Shown here: positions 33,254-42,268 of the stretch, piece by piece
Numbering within the stretch: position 1 is the stretch's first letter
How the letters are laid out: each line of letters opens with the position of its first letter
NCBI RefSeq assembly: GCF_900167085.1
Contig: NZ_FUXA01000011.1
Span: forward strand, 1-64,000
DNA length: 64,000 nucleotides
Direction of reading: 5' to 3'
Source of the DNA: Eubacterium ruminantium
Lineage (GTDB): Bacteria > Bacillota > Clostridia > Lachnospirales > Lachnospiraceae
The notes under the pieces: generated by a model
Told to the model about the DNA's origin: nothing
The model's database searches: none
The model's input: only the letters and a program-made list of their open reading frames with translations
Made by a program: the position numbers and the translations under genes

Positions 33254-33874
33254 CTAAATAGTTAAAGTTTGGGCAGCTTCTTCAAAACAAGATATCACTT
33301 TTTTCTCTAAATTGGTATTTTGTACATCAATAGGATAAAACAATAAGAAAATATCATAATCGTAAGGATCTGAAGCATCGCTTCTTAAAACATAAAAATA
33401 CATTATATAATCTGATGCGGATATCTTAGCTTTGAACAGATATTTTTCATCAGAAAAATCTTCAAATTGTTCTACACCCGATACTGTCCCGCTTGAAAAA
33501 TATTCTTCAATACACTCAGCAATTTCATCAAAATCGCCTACACCTTCAAGCAATGAAACAGTAATCTCTCCCTCATCGTCATATTCCAATATGTCAAGAT
33601 GCTCGGGATCATATTTTAAAGCAACAACAGAATGTGAATACCCATTGTGATCGGTAAAATCATCTGAGAGCATAAACTGCACATTCCTGCAGTGTAAACG
33701 TGCTTGTACCGGAACTGACGGAAGAGGTTCTGACGGAGCATCAAATCTGTCATTTCCGTTTGTTCTTGCATTATTTGGATCTTGCTCCATATCACGCTGT
33801 ATGTTCTCAACGGCTTCTTTAGTCCCGTTGATCACTTCTGATGCGGCATTGATAAATTTGTCAAAAAGTCCCAT
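33254..33874 (-). CDS. Hypothetical acidic protein
   Basis: 206 residues opening MGLFDKFINAASEVINGTKE, then an acidic domain with YSHSVVALKYDPEHLDILE and YDIFLLFYP. No signal peptide or membrane segment. The MGLFDKF opening recurs in the SUFU protein at 35968, where it also leads into an unrelated domain; it may be a membrane- or partner-targeting helix. GGAGGC ribosome site. Family not recognised. Confidence 0.65.
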   Translation of the reverse strand: MGLFDKFINAASEVINGTKEAVENIQRDMEQDPNNARTNGNDRFDAPSEPLPSVPVQARLHCRNVQFMLSDDFTDHNGYSHSVVALKYDPEHLDILEYDDEGEITVSLLEGVGDFDEIAECIEEYFSSGTVSGVEQFEDFSDEKYLFKAKISASDYIMYFYVLRSDASDPYDYDIFLLFYPIDVQNTNLEKKVISCFEEAAQTLTI

Positions 33875-33894
33875 AATATTGCCTCCTACTTTAT

Positions 33895-34425
33895 TTATCG
33901 GTTTATAAAAGTATTATAAATAAACCAGGCGATCCCCAAAAGCATAAGACCGCCGGCTCTTGGTAGCAATCTCATCACAAAAATGAATATCCTAGCCGGA
34001 ATGCTGCAACCATGATAAAGCTGAAGTTCAGGAACATAGCACTTATGCGGATTAAATGGTGACACCTTTATTGTATAAATTTCCTTATCATTTATAAATT
34101 GGTTATCGCTCTCCTTAATATTAACAGCAGTTGCCATAACCGCTTTCCCGTTTTTTTCATATGTAAAGACCGAATCCTCATAATGAACACTACCGTAAGG
34201 TTTACCCGGATGTGCCCCACCATCTCTTACTTTTTCCGAAATATCATCTGCGTCCCTCTGGATATACTTTCCTTTGTTATTTGCTTTTGCCTGAACCTTC
34301 TCATGATACAGCAAAAATCCGATTATGCCGTATGTTAACACATACAGTCCCGCCAATCCAACAATGACTACCATTAAATATGCAAAAATGTGATCTCCCA
34401 TAAATAACTCCTTAATAGATTTCAT
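33895..34425 (-). CDS. Hypothetical membrane protein, DUF3592-like layout
   Basis: 176 residues, with hydrophobic segments at about 14-40 and 145-170 flanking an extracytosolic beta-rich domain (SVHYEDSVFTYEKNGK, then YTIKVSPFNPHKCYVPE). The pattern of a helix, a small domain ending in a Pro-rich phrase and a second helix resembles DUF3592. It ends 20 nt before the next minus-strand gene, so the two are probably cotranscribed. Confidence 0.6.
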   Translation of the reverse strand: MKSIKELFMGDHIFAYLMVVIVGLAGLYVLTYGIIGFLLYHEKVQAKANNKGKYIQRDADDISEKVRDGGAHPGKPYGSVHYEDSVFTYEKNGKAVMATAVNIKESDNQFINDKEIYTIKVSPFNPHKCYVPELQLYHGCSIPARIFIFVMRLLPRAGGLMLLGIAWFIYNTFINR

Positions 34426-34558
34426 ACTTATGAACGAAACTTATAATTATCAATCACTAACCTGTTCAACAAATTACTGATTTGTTAGGCAGACATCTGC
34501 CCTTGAAAAAATATTGTAACACACCGCTGTAAAAAAAACAATTAAAAACACTGATTTT

Positions 34559-34606
34559 GAAGCCCTGGTTTGGTATAATAAATTTACTATATCGGGGCTT
34601 CTTTTT
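34559..34606 (+). terminator. Terminator that straddles the integrase promoter
   Basis: GAAGCCC (34559-34565) pairs with GGGCTTC (34595-34601), then T5. Its 30-nt loop holds an extended -10 (TGG-TATAAT, 34571-34579). Transcripts from that promoter lack the 5' arm and escape, whereas read-through from upstream would stop. This would insulate the integrase gene. Confidence 0.55.
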
Positions 34607-34626
34607 ATGAAAAGGAGCTGATATTA

Positions 34627-35754
34627 ATGGGAAAAAATCTTAATGGCAATGAGTTAGGGAAAGGACTGATTCAGGAAAAAACCGGACTATATTCTGCAAG
34701 GTACGTCGATCGAAACGGAAAAAGACAAAGCAAACGGTTTAAAAAATTACAAGAAGCGCGGAAGTGGTTGGCAGACAGTATATTTCTTGATGATCATAGT
34801 AATCCTATGTATCCGGGTAATATGACATGTAACGCATGGTTTGCAACCTGGATAGAAATGAAAAAAACGTCAACACGACCGGGGACCCTAGAGGTTTATA
34901 CTTCATATTACAATAATACTGTTAAAGATATTATTGGTGATATGCAGTTATCCGATGTTAAGCCTATTCAGTGTCAAATGATCTTATCAAAAATGGCTGA
35001 ACGAGGATACCATCAAGGTACAATAAAACATACGCGTATTGTCTTGTACGGAATGTTTGAAGCCGCAAGGGAAAATGACATTATTATTTCTAATCCGATG
35101 AAACGTTCTTTAAAAATTGAGATTGGGAAGCCTGCAAAAGTCCGAGAAGCATTATCTTTGGAAGATCAGAAAAAACTCTTTAAAGCATTGGTCGGTCACA
35201 AGTATGAGAATCAATATACTTTTACAATGCAGACAGGTCTCAGAGTTGGTGAATTGGTAGGCCTCCGTTGGGAAGATGTTGATTTTAAAAATCGGACTAT
35301 AAAAGTACAGCGTACAATGAAGTATGTATATGCTTCAAAAGAATGGAGAATCGGTCCTCCCAAAAGTGCTGCTGGAAATAGAACGATTCCTTTGACTGAT
35401 GTGGCAATTGACATTTTAAAGAAGCAGAAGGAACAGAACAGTAAACTCAAAGTTCTTCCGTTAGAATTTAAGGATTATGTTTTTATTGATGATAATGGAC
35501 TTATAAAATATGGTTCTTATGATGCTGCTTTAAATTGGGTATGTAAAAAGACTGGTATAAATCATATTACAATGCATAATTTACGTCACACGTTTGCAAC
35601 AAGATGTGTTCAGTCAGGTATGACCCCCAAAACCCTTCAGACAATACTAGGGCATTCCAAGATAAGTGTTACGATGGATTTATATGTGCATATTTCTGAG
35701 GAAGAAAAATTTAGAGAAATGGACAAGGTATCGGAAATGTTAAAGGCCATCTAA
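34627..35754 (+). CDS. int: Tyrosine recombinase/integrase, Tn916 Int type
   Basis: 375 residues. An N-terminal arm-binding domain (about 1-60, with YSARYVDRNGKRQSKRFKK), a SAM-like core-binding domain (about 65-165) and a catalytic domain with all active-site residues: Arg206 (TGLRVGE), His317 and Arg320 (HNLRHTF), His343 (LGHSK) and Tyr353 (DLYVHI). AAAAGGAG lies 8 nt before the ATG. Full length and apparently intact, but no excisionase, relaxase or conjugation gene is seen nearby. It is not an IntI: the IntI-specific insert was not recognised. Confidence 0.92.
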   Translation: MGKNLNGNELGKGLIQEKTGLYSARYVDRNGKRQSKRFKKLQEARKWLADSIFLDDHSNPMYPGNMTCNAWFATWIEMKKTSTRPGTLEVYTSYYNNTVKDIIGDMQLSDVKPIQCQMILSKMAERGYHQGTIKHTRIVLYGMFEAARENDIIISNPMKRSLKIEIGKPAKVREALSLEDQKKLFKALVGHKYENQYTFTMQTGLRVGELVGLRWEDVDFKNRTIKVQRTMKYVYASKEWRIGPPKSAAGNRTIPLTDVAIDILKKQKEQNSKLKVLPLEFKDYVFIDDNGLIKYGSYDAALNWVCKKTGINHITMHNLRHTFATRCVQSGMTPKTLQTILGHSKISVTMDLYVHISEEEKFREMDKVSEMLKAI

Positions 35755-35967
35755 GATGGTACAGAAAATGGTACACCTGCTACGGTGGGTGTGCCAGAAA
35801 GCAAGCATTTACAAGGCTTTTGAGGATTATTAATAATAATATAATTATCCCGGAAGATAATTGATTAAGTCAAATTGAGGTTTGTAGAGAACTTTAACTT
35901 TGAAGTTTACTTGTTAATTAAGAATTATTTTCTTTGAAAAAAAAATATCGAAAGGACAATATATAAT
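35755..35967 (+). other. Flank of the integrase gene
   Basis: Holds a GGTACACC / GGGTGTGCC hairpin (35775-35797) directly after the integrase stop, the usual place for an att site or terminator, then AT-rich sequence and the ribosome site of the next gene. No convincing direct repeat with the 32-kb side was found by eye. Confidence 0.35.
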
Positions 35968-36654
35968 ATGGGATTATTCGACAAGTTTAAGAAAAAAGAA
36001 GAACCAGAAAGCTTAATGCCTATGTATCTTTACGATGAAAAAGATTTGGATGAAATTGATGCGTATATCTCTGAGGTTTTTGGAAATTTTGAGAATGTCT
36101 TTCATGAAATTGTTTCTCCTGATATTCATTTGGATGTATGCTTTATTCCTCCTACTGATGAAGATCCTTACTATAAGCTCGTTACTATGGGGGCAGGTGC
36201 TTATGAGATGAATATTCCGGATAAGTGGAAGAAATACAATCTTGAACGCGCTGAGTACGTAATATATGTTCCGAAAGATTGGAATCTTCAGAGTCAAGAT
36301 ATGAAAGATTATTGGCCAATCAAGACTCTAAAAAATGTTGCGCGTCTTCCTATCTGGTGTGATACATGGCTTTCATTTGGCCATACTACGCAAGCTGATG
36401 AAGAAGGAACACCTTATGCATCCAACACGAGATTTAATAGCGTGGTTCTTGATTTTTGCAAAAACAGTCAAGGAGAAGTACAACTAAAAACATCTTCTGG
36501 TAAGACAATCAATTTTTATCAAGTCATTCCTCTTTATCCAGAGGAATTGAGATTTAAGATGGATAATAATGCAGAAACACTTTTAGCTGTGTTCGATGAA
36601 AAGGGAATCGAATATAAAGTAGTGAATATAAACAGAAGAAGCGTTATTGAATAA
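35968..36654 (+). CDS. Suppressor-of-fused (SUFU) domain protein
   Basis: 228 residues beginning MGLFDKFKKKEE. The domain has HLDVCFIPPTDEDPYYKLVTMGAGAYEM, AEYVIYVPKDWN, and NFYQVIPLYPEEL, the standard SUFU order. In bacteria such proteins are immunity factors in polymorphic toxin systems. A strong GAAAGGA ribosome site precedes the ATG. The toxin partner was not recognised here. Confidence 0.88.
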   Translation: MGLFDKFKKKEEPESLMPMYLYDEKDLDEIDAYISEVFGNFENVFHEIVSPDIHLDVCFIPPTDEDPYYKLVTMGAGAYEMNIPDKWKKYNLERAEYVIYVPKDWNLQSQDMKDYWPIKTLKNVARLPIWCDTWLSFGHTTQADEEGTPYASNTRFNSVVLDFCKNSQGEVQLKTSSGKTINFYQVIPLYPEELRFKMDNNAETLLAVFDEKGIEYKVVNINRRSVIE

Positions 36655-36749
36655 ATTCATGTTTGTCGGGATGAACGATAGAGCGTTATCTAGGAAGATA
36701 ATCCCCCTTGGGGAAAATAACTTCCAGTAAAATTGACGAGGTGATTTGA

Positions 36750-37205
36750 GTGCAGATTGTAGATGGAAAGGATTATCTTTCTGAAGTTAAAGATTTAATA
36801 ATAGAATATTCAAGGAGACTTAGCAGAGATCTGTCGTTTCAGAACATAGATGAAGAGTTGCAGGATCCGGCTCATAAATATACAGCACCGGAAGGAGAGA
36901 TACTTGTTGCAATCGAGAATGAAAAAGTGATGGGGATGGTCGCGTATCATAGGCATTCAGATGAACGGTGTGAGATGAAGCGCTTATATGTTAAGCCGGA
37001 GACAAGGGGAATGCATCTCGGGGATTCTCTTGTAGAAGAAATAATAAAACACGCAAGGATAGCAGGATATAAAGAAATGGTTCTTGATATAATCGTGCCT
37101 TTAAAGGCAACAATATCATTATATAAATAACATGGATTTGAAGAGTGTGAGGCATATTATCATAATCCTATGGATGATGTGATATACATGCGTAAGACAC
37201 TTTGA
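36750..37205 (+). pseudogene. GNAT acetyltransferase with one in-frame TAA
   Basis: GTG 36750 (GAGGTG upstream). The reading has EILVAIENEKVMGMVAYH, CEMKRLYVKPETRGMHLGDSLV (acetyl-CoA loop) and ISLYK, then TAA at 37128-37130, and continues in frame with HGFEECEAYYHNPMDDVIYMRKTL to TGA 37203. Restoring one sense codon gives a complete GNAT. The truncated form lacks only the last 24 residues and could retain part of the fold. Confidence 0.7.
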
Positions 37206-37242
37206 ATTTCAGTAGAATTTACGAGAATATTTTTTTAGGGGC

Positions 37243-37542
37243 ATGGTTGATCATGAGTATGAATCACTTGATGAAGAAAAACGTAGCGGGATACTATGCT
37301 TAGAAGAATACACTGATGAGGATTGGCAACGGTATGGAGATAATATTGCGTTAGAAAAAGTTGACAGTCCTGCATGGCGTGAATGGATAAGTCAAAACTG
37401 GAACGAAGAACTATATCGTAGACTAAAAAACTATTGCTTTAAATCATATCAGGATGAGAATCATATATTATGGTTTAATGAATGTAATTTTACCTTTGAA
37501 CGTTTTGAATACGATGCAGTTGTAAAATCATGTTATGAATAA
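37243..37542 (+). CDS. Hypothetical acidic protein
   Basis: 99 residues: EKRSGILCLEEYTDEDWQRYG, WREWISQNWNEELYRRLKNYC, ending FERFEYDAVVKSCYE. No membrane segment, family not recognised. TTAGGGGC precedes ATG 37243. Its last 25 codons are duplicated, as a tail only, at 7510-7570. Confidence 0.55.
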   Translation: MVDHEYESLDEEKRSGILCLEEYTDEDWQRYGDNIALEKVDSPAWREWISQNWNEELYRRLKNYCFKSYQDENHILWFNECNFTFERFEYDAVVKSCYE

Positions 37543-38231
37543 CATAGATGCAATTTTTTATGATGGAGGGTAATAATGTCTTTATCAGAATGTATTACAA
37601 TATTAGAAGAATTATATGAGAAAGATATTAAGATAAAAGAAGGTTGTGAGGAAGAATCCAAGCGTTTTCAAGTTCCTGATAAATTGAGAGATTTCTATTC
37701 TTTGTTTCAGTCTATAAAGATGCCATTTGGAAGAATATATCCAATTGATGAGGGACTTGAAATGTCTCAGGATGAACCATTTAAGTCTGAAGGTTGGTTT
37801 TGTTTTGGTCAGGATGATTACTTTTCATTTTGGCTGTGTAAAAATACTCCAGATTCTGAGGGGATGTCATTCACTGCATGGGATCACGAAATGGAGGAGG
37901 AAATCGATGATCCTGCTTTCGGGAGTATTGAAGAATTTCTTCTCTTTCTCTCTGATGAATATATGGATAGTGAATTAGCTACTATGTGTAAGGTGTATGT
38001 TTCAGGCTATTGTCGGGAAGCTATGAAAGAAATGATGGAGGTAAAGAAGGCGTTTCACAGTCCAGTCTCTATGCTTGACTTAAAAGATAAAGCAACCAAA
38101 GGAACATGTATGATAAAAGAGGGATTTCATTATTATCAGGCAAGGAAAATTATTAGAGAATTAAATCTAAAATATCTCAAAGTAACATTAAAGAAAACAA
38201 AAGAATGGTATTAGAGTTATCAGGAAGAAAG
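37482..38231 (+). repeat. About 0.75-kb duplication, copy 2 (partner 7510-8259)
   Basis: Carries the end of the 37243 gene and the whole SUKH-like gene. Here the upstream gene is complete and the downstream gene starts 3 nt past the boundary, so this locus is probably the source. Confidence 0.8.
37576..38214 (+). CDS. SMI1/KNR4-like (SUKH) protein, duplicate B
   Basis: 212 residues, GGAGG before ATG 37576. Same protein as at 7604 apart from about six substitutions. It is followed 20 nt later by a larger protein with its own SUKH-like domain, so the two may form an immunity pair. Confidence 0.65.
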   Translation: MSLSECITILEELYEKDIKIKEGCEEESKRFQVPDKLRDFYSLFQSIKMPFGRIYPIDEGLEMSQDEPFKSEGWFCFGQDDYFSFWLCKNTPDSEGMSFTAWDHEMEEEIDDPAFGSIEEFLLFLSDEYMDSELATMCKVYVSGYCREAMKEMMEVKKAFHSPVSMLDLKDKATKGTCMIKEGFHYYQARKIIRELNLKYLKVTLKKTKEWY

Positions 38232-38234
38232 AAT

Positions 38235-39719
38235 ATGGAGAAGCAAATGAAGAAAAATATCCCCAATGATGAAGAATTAAAAAAATATATCCATAAGAAG
38301 ATGACATTACCTTTGATGGAACATGCTTCTGAAGAAGTGAAAGAATCTGTATGGAAGCTTGTTAAAAGGTTATCGACCTATGCTCGTGTTCCGGGTACGG
38401 TGTCAGATTTTAAGAAAATGGCAGTGTTCGCTGAAGATGATGCAATAGTTGATGTTGTCCTGGATACACTAAAGGATATGAAATATCCTTTTAAAAATAC
38501 AGATTTTATACCTGATATTGCGGGATATTATTATTGTATAGCGCTAGTTTCGCAGAGTATGCATAGAAGGGATGAAACAATTAAATTGTTCTATGAACTT
38601 GTTGATTATGCGATCGCTATTCAATCAGATAGTGCACTACCGCTGGTAAGAAATATGGATGTTATGTCAAAAGAATATACGGATCTGACAGATATATTTG
38701 AAAAAGCAAGAATCATCTATAAAATTAATGCAATTAATACTGTTACGGACTGGGTTCGTATAAAGATTGACAAGCTTTATAGTAATTATACAAGTGCGGA
38801 TAAAATAGAATCTGAATATATAAATATTGAGAATCCTCAGGATGGCAGGGTTTTTGTTGATGTGGATGAAAGTGAATATATCGTTAGGATAGTTGAAAAA
38901 GGAAAAGACATTTTTAATAAAAAATTCAAGCATTACAGCTATGATGCGATTGTGTATGCTATAGTCAGAGATGTTTTACTGAGAAAGTACATGTCAGACA
39001 TGCAAATCGATAATTCTGATGATACGAGAGTTGTCGAAGCTATGAAGAGTGATATTCAGAAACTATATGGTGAGATTGCGATTAAAGTAAATAATGAAGA
39101 GCTAAAGTATATAATGGATTGGTATGAAAGATATGATCATACTAATCTGCCTCAGGATGTTCGGGACTATTTGGCGGAAATATATAACGATGAAGACCTT
39201 AAAGATGCATTTTATAACGCGGATATTGAGATATATGATGAGAAGTGGGTAAAGAATCTGGAGGATGACGACTCCTGGTTTGACGAACTGATGGGACCGG
39301 GAGAATCAACATATGAAAATATCAAACCATTTGCCAGAGATGGTTCAGGTGCTCTGTGGGTGGTTCTTAATGATGAGCTTATAGGATATATCGGTACAGA
39401 AGGAGAATGCGGAATCGTTGCAAGAAATATCCATGAGTTTATGAATATTGTTTCTGTCTGGGGAGGATATTTAGATGATTATTGGGATGAAGAAGTTCTT
39501 GAGAATAGTGTATCCTTCTATGAAACAATGAATGATTTTGACAGACTAGAGGATTATGATGATATAAAAAAAGATAGAAGAATATTCAAGAAATTCATCA
39601 AAAAACATGGATTTACCACAAAAATATATGATATGGCTGTAAAAGGAATGACTGTTACTCCTTCTTTTGTTGTAAAAGCTACGGATGATGAATACGTAGA
39701 TTCGGAGCCATTGATATAA
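38235..39719 (+). CDS. Large protein with C-terminal SMI1/KNR4-like domain
   Basis: 494 residues from ATG 38235 (AGGAAG 8 nt upstream); ATG 38205, inside the previous gene, is less likely. The N-terminal 340 residues are helical and charged (PLMEHASEEVKESVWKLVKRL) and unrecognised. From about residue 365 the pattern IKPFARDGSGALWVVLNDE, IGYIGTEGECGIVARNIHEF is a SUKH-type domain. Probably an immunity-like or regulatory protein. No signal peptide. Confidence 0.7.
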   Translation: MEKQMKKNIPNDEELKKYIHKKMTLPLMEHASEEVKESVWKLVKRLSTYARVPGTVSDFKKMAVFAEDDAIVDVVLDTLKDMKYPFKNTDFIPDIAGYYYCIALVSQSMHRRDETIKLFYELVDYAIAIQSDSALPLVRNMDVMSKEYTDLTDIFEKARIIYKINAINTVTDWVRIKIDKLYSNYTSADKIESEYINIENPQDGRVFVDVDESEYIVRIVEKGKDIFNKKFKHYSYDAIVYAIVRDVLLRKYMSDMQIDNSDDTRVVEAMKSDIQKLYGEIAIKVNNEELKYIMDWYERYDHTNLPQDVRDYLAEIYNDEDLKDAFYNADIEIYDEKWVKNLEDDDSWFDELMGPGESTYENIKPFARDGSGALWVVLNDELIGYIGTEGECGIVARNIHEFMNIVSVWGGYLDDYWDEEVLENSVSFYETMNDFDRLEDYDDIKKDRRIFKKFIKKHGFTTKIYDMAVKGMTVTPSFVVKATDDEYVDSEPLI

Positions 39720-39818
39720 TGTAGTTGGAACGGTAACTTACAGATAAATGTAGCAAGAGGTTTGATTTTTATAGTATAGAAAATTATCAGCATAAGAGAA
39801 TAATTTTGAGGGTTAATA

Positions 39819-40145
39819 ATGAGTAATTTCAATATTAATGAAATGCTGGAGATGCAGAAAACACTTCAGGAAAAGTATAAAAGCATATGGAAACCAATCG
39901 GTCCTGACCGCGGACAAGATCAGTTGCTTTGGATGATAGGGGAAATTGGCGAGGTAATTGATATCGTTAAAAAGAACGGTGGGGAAAAAGCTTGCCAGGA
40001 CTCTGCGTTGCGTGAACATCTTATAGAAGAAATGGCAGATGTTCTCATGTATTACAATGATATTCTCCTTTGCTATGGGATAACAGAAGAGGAGTTGAAA
40101 ACTGCTTACGTCACTAAGTATGAAAAGAATATGAAACGTTGGTGA
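39819..40145 (+). CDS. MazG-like nucleotide pyrophosphohydrolase
   Basis: 108 residues: MIGEIGEVIDIVKKNGG (ExxE metal site) and LIEEMADVLMYYNDIL (ExxD), the four acidic ligands of all-alpha NTP pyrophosphatases. The small size fits the MazG/iMazG group that hydrolyses non-canonical dNTPs or dCTP/dUTP. GAGGG lies about 9 nt before the ATG. Confidence 0.85.
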   Translation: MSNFNINEMLEMQKTLQEKYKSIWKPIGPDRGQDQLLWMIGEIGEVIDIVKKNGGEKACQDSALREHLIEEMADVLMYYNDILLCYGITEEELKTAYVTKYEKNMKRW

Positions 40146-40204
40146 TTATAAGCGTATACATAATAAGCAGTAAAGCAGACAAATATAGAATTGTAGAGGT
40201 CATT

Positions 40205-40627
40205 ATGCATAAGATTTTTGGTACAAAAGAAGATAAAGAATATAAAGACAGAATAGGCGCTTATATTATTCCGGTTAAAGGAAATGAAGTTGGTGTCGTA
40301 GAAACTCCAAAAGGTTATTTCTTATTAGGGGGCGGCTTGGATACCAATGAAACAGATTTTCGATGCATTAAACGCGAGTGTTTAGAAGAGTCTGGATATG
40401 AGGTTGAAATCGGTGAAAAAGTTGGTTCTGCAGAAACCTACATGCTTCATCCAACGATAGGTTATTTTCACCCAATTCAGTCATATTATGTTGGCAAATT
40501 ATTGGATAAAGTAAAAGAACCAGTTGAACCTGACCATGTTTTTAAATTTGTTAAATTTGAAGATATTGAAAATAAGATGTATTTAGAGATGCAAAGATGG
40601 GCTATAGAACAAGCAATGGCTCATTAA
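40205..40627 (+). CDS. Nudix hydrolase
   Basis: 140 residues from ATG 40205 (TAGAGGTC upstream); the longer frame from 40139 overlaps the previous gene and has no ribosome site. The Nudix box is GGLDTNETDFRCIKRECLEESG (about residues 46-67; G-x5-E-x7-R-E-x-x-E-E-x-G). A nucleotide-diphosphate substrate is expected. It sits directly behind a MazG-like gene, so this may be a small nucleotide-sanitising pair. Confidence 0.88.
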   Translation: MHKIFGTKEDKEYKDRIGAYIIPVKGNEVGVVETPKGYFLLGGGLDTNETDFRCIKRECLEESGYEVEIGEKVGSAETYMLHPTIGYFHPIQSYYVGKLLDKVKEPVEPDHVFKFVKFEDIENKMYLEMQRWAIEQAMAH

Positions 40628-40655
40628 AATCGGATTTGTAGGAGAGTTTTCATAA

Positions 40656-41159
40656 ATGAAGAAAGCATTGCTGGTAATTGATATGCAGGAGTTTATCGTG
40701 GGAGAAAACCATGCCAATATATTTAAGTATCCGGGGGATATGGTTGCGAGAGTCAATAAAGTTATTGATGAAAACGCCGATAGCGTTATTATTTACATTT
40801 CAAACCTTATGAGGAATAATATATGGAATAAGTTTGCACCATTTCAATGTTATGAGGGTACACTACAAGCAGAACTGGTCAAAGGACTACATGTAAATAG
40901 TAAATATTGTTTTACTAAGTATAAAGGAGATGCATTTTCAAATCCTAAACTTACCACATTCATAAAGGAAAATGGAATTGATTTGATAGAACTCGTAGGC
41001 GTGGATGGGGGAGGCTGTGTCTCATTGACAGCCATTAGTGCTTGTGATTTGGGCTTTAAGGTCGTACTGAATAACAATGCAATTGGAACTACTTTTGTAA
41101 GAAAACGGGATAAATATTTTAAGCGACTAAAAAAGCTTGGGGCAGAATTTGTTTCATGA
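40656..41159 (+). CDS. Isochorismatase family cysteine hydrolase
   Basis: 167 residues. Catalytic triad: Asp9 (LLVIDMQEF), a Lys in CFTKYKGDAF and Cys121 in GVDGGGCVSLTA. Members hydrolyse amides (nicotinamide, N-carbamoyl compounds) or isochorismate; none can be chosen. TAGGAGAG precedes the ATG by 9 nt. Confidence 0.85.
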   Translation: MKKALLVIDMQEFIVGENHANIFKYPGDMVARVNKVIDENADSVIIYISNLMRNNIWNKFAPFQCYEGTLQAELVKGLHVNSKYCFTKYKGDAFSNPKLTTFIKENGIDLIELVGVDGGGCVSLTAISACDLGFKVVLNNNAIGTTFVRKRDKYFKRLKKLGAEFVS

Positions 41160-41200
41160 GAATTATTTCTGCGTTGTTTAGGCAGGGGAGGATAAAGACG

Positions 41201-41534
41201 ATGAAAGTGAGAGAGTGCGATGGCGATGATTTGCCTGTTTTGACTACATTTAATAAATGTTTGATTGAAGAAGAATGGCATAAAGGTTATTGATGTGGAG
41301 GATTTATAGTAGCTTTACAACTTCTAATTTGTCTGGATGAAGGCATAGCCTTTTATCTCGGAATATTATTGTTTGGAGGAGCCCATATAAATGGCTTAAA
41401 GAAAACGCGGAAAGAATAATAAATGAGAATTCTAAGTAGAAAACTAGATTCCGGTTTATGAGAAAATCGGTATGAAAAGGGCTGACGATGTAATGAAATA
41501 CAACCACATAGAATGGACTGAATGGAAAATATGA
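41201..41534 (+). pseudogene. GNAT acetyltransferase reduced to its two ends
   Basis: ATG 41201 begins MKVRECDGDDLPVLTTFNK and stops at 41291. At 41450-41534 another frame reads PVYEKIGMKRADDVMKYNH then IEWTEWKI and TGA, a typical GNAT C-terminus. The acetyl-CoA-binding middle is missing. In between, 41326-41348 is a 23-bp exact match to the 3' flank of the nim-like gene (12651-12673). Confidence 0.55.
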
Positions 41535-41598
41535 GTGGCTGGCAGATTTATATTACAGTTAAATGCACAAGAGATAAAATATGATAAGGATATGAAAA

Positions 41599-42165
41599 AT
41601 GCTTACACATTTAGGAACAAAAACAATTGAAACCGAACGATTAATTCTTCGACGATTTGAATATTCAGATATAGATTCTATGATTCGGAACTGGATTGCT
41701 GATGAGCAGACACAGTGGGATTATGGTGAGCCAAGCTATGAAACTCCTGAAGCAGTAAGAGAATTATTTGAAAAAAAGTATGTTGTTTCGTATTCAAGAG
41801 ATGATTATTATAGGTGGGCTGTGATTGAAAAAAAATCTAAGGAGTGTATTGGACAAATTGCATATTTTTCCGTAGATACTGAAAATCAGCATGGTGAGAT
41901 CGAGTATGTTATCGGACCGTCATTTCATGGTAAAGGATATGCTACAGAGATGACAAAGGCGGTCATTGCATTTGGATTTGACAAGATAAATTTCAATCGA
42001 ATTGAGATTGATTGTCGTACGGAAAATGAAGCGTCACGTAGAGTTATTGAAAAGTGCGGACTTATTTATGAAGGAGTGTTTCGTGACTTTTTTTGGAGAA
42101 AGGATCATTTTGAGGGGAGGAGAGTATATTCTGTATTGAAAAATGAATGGAAGAAAGAAAACTGA
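41599..42165 (+). CDS. RimJ/RimL-type GNAT acetyltransferase
   Basis: 188 residues: the family opening IETERLILRRFEYSDIDSM, then HGEIEYVIGPSFHGKGYATEM with the acetyl-CoA loop (about residues 112-119), IEIDCRTENEASRRVIEKCGL and a final VYSVLKNEW. The subgroup acetylates N-termini of proteins or small amines such as spermidine or antibiotics. TAAGGAT ribosome site. Confidence 0.88.
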   Translation: MLTHLGTKTIETERLILRRFEYSDIDSMIRNWIADEQTQWDYGEPSYETPEAVRELFEKKYVVSYSRDDYYRWAVIEKKSKECIGQIAYFSVDTENQHGEIEYVIGPSFHGKGYATEMTKAVIAFGFDKINFNRIEIDCRTENEASRRVIEKCGLIYEGVFRDFFWRKDHFEGRRVYSVLKNEWKKEN

Positions 42166-42209
42166 AATTGTACATTGCAGAGCATTCTTCAGTCGTGCTA
42201 AATTCTCTT

Positions 42210-42240
42210 GACCTGGCCCTTGAGGCCGGGTCTATTATTT
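42210..42240 (+). terminator. Intrinsic terminator
   Basis: GC-rich 9-bp stem (GACCTGGCC / GGCCGGGTC, one G-T), loop CTTGA, then TATTATTTG; short T-tract. Confidence 0.6.
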
Positions 42241-42268
42241 GTCCGAATTAAGAATAAGGAGGATAGAT

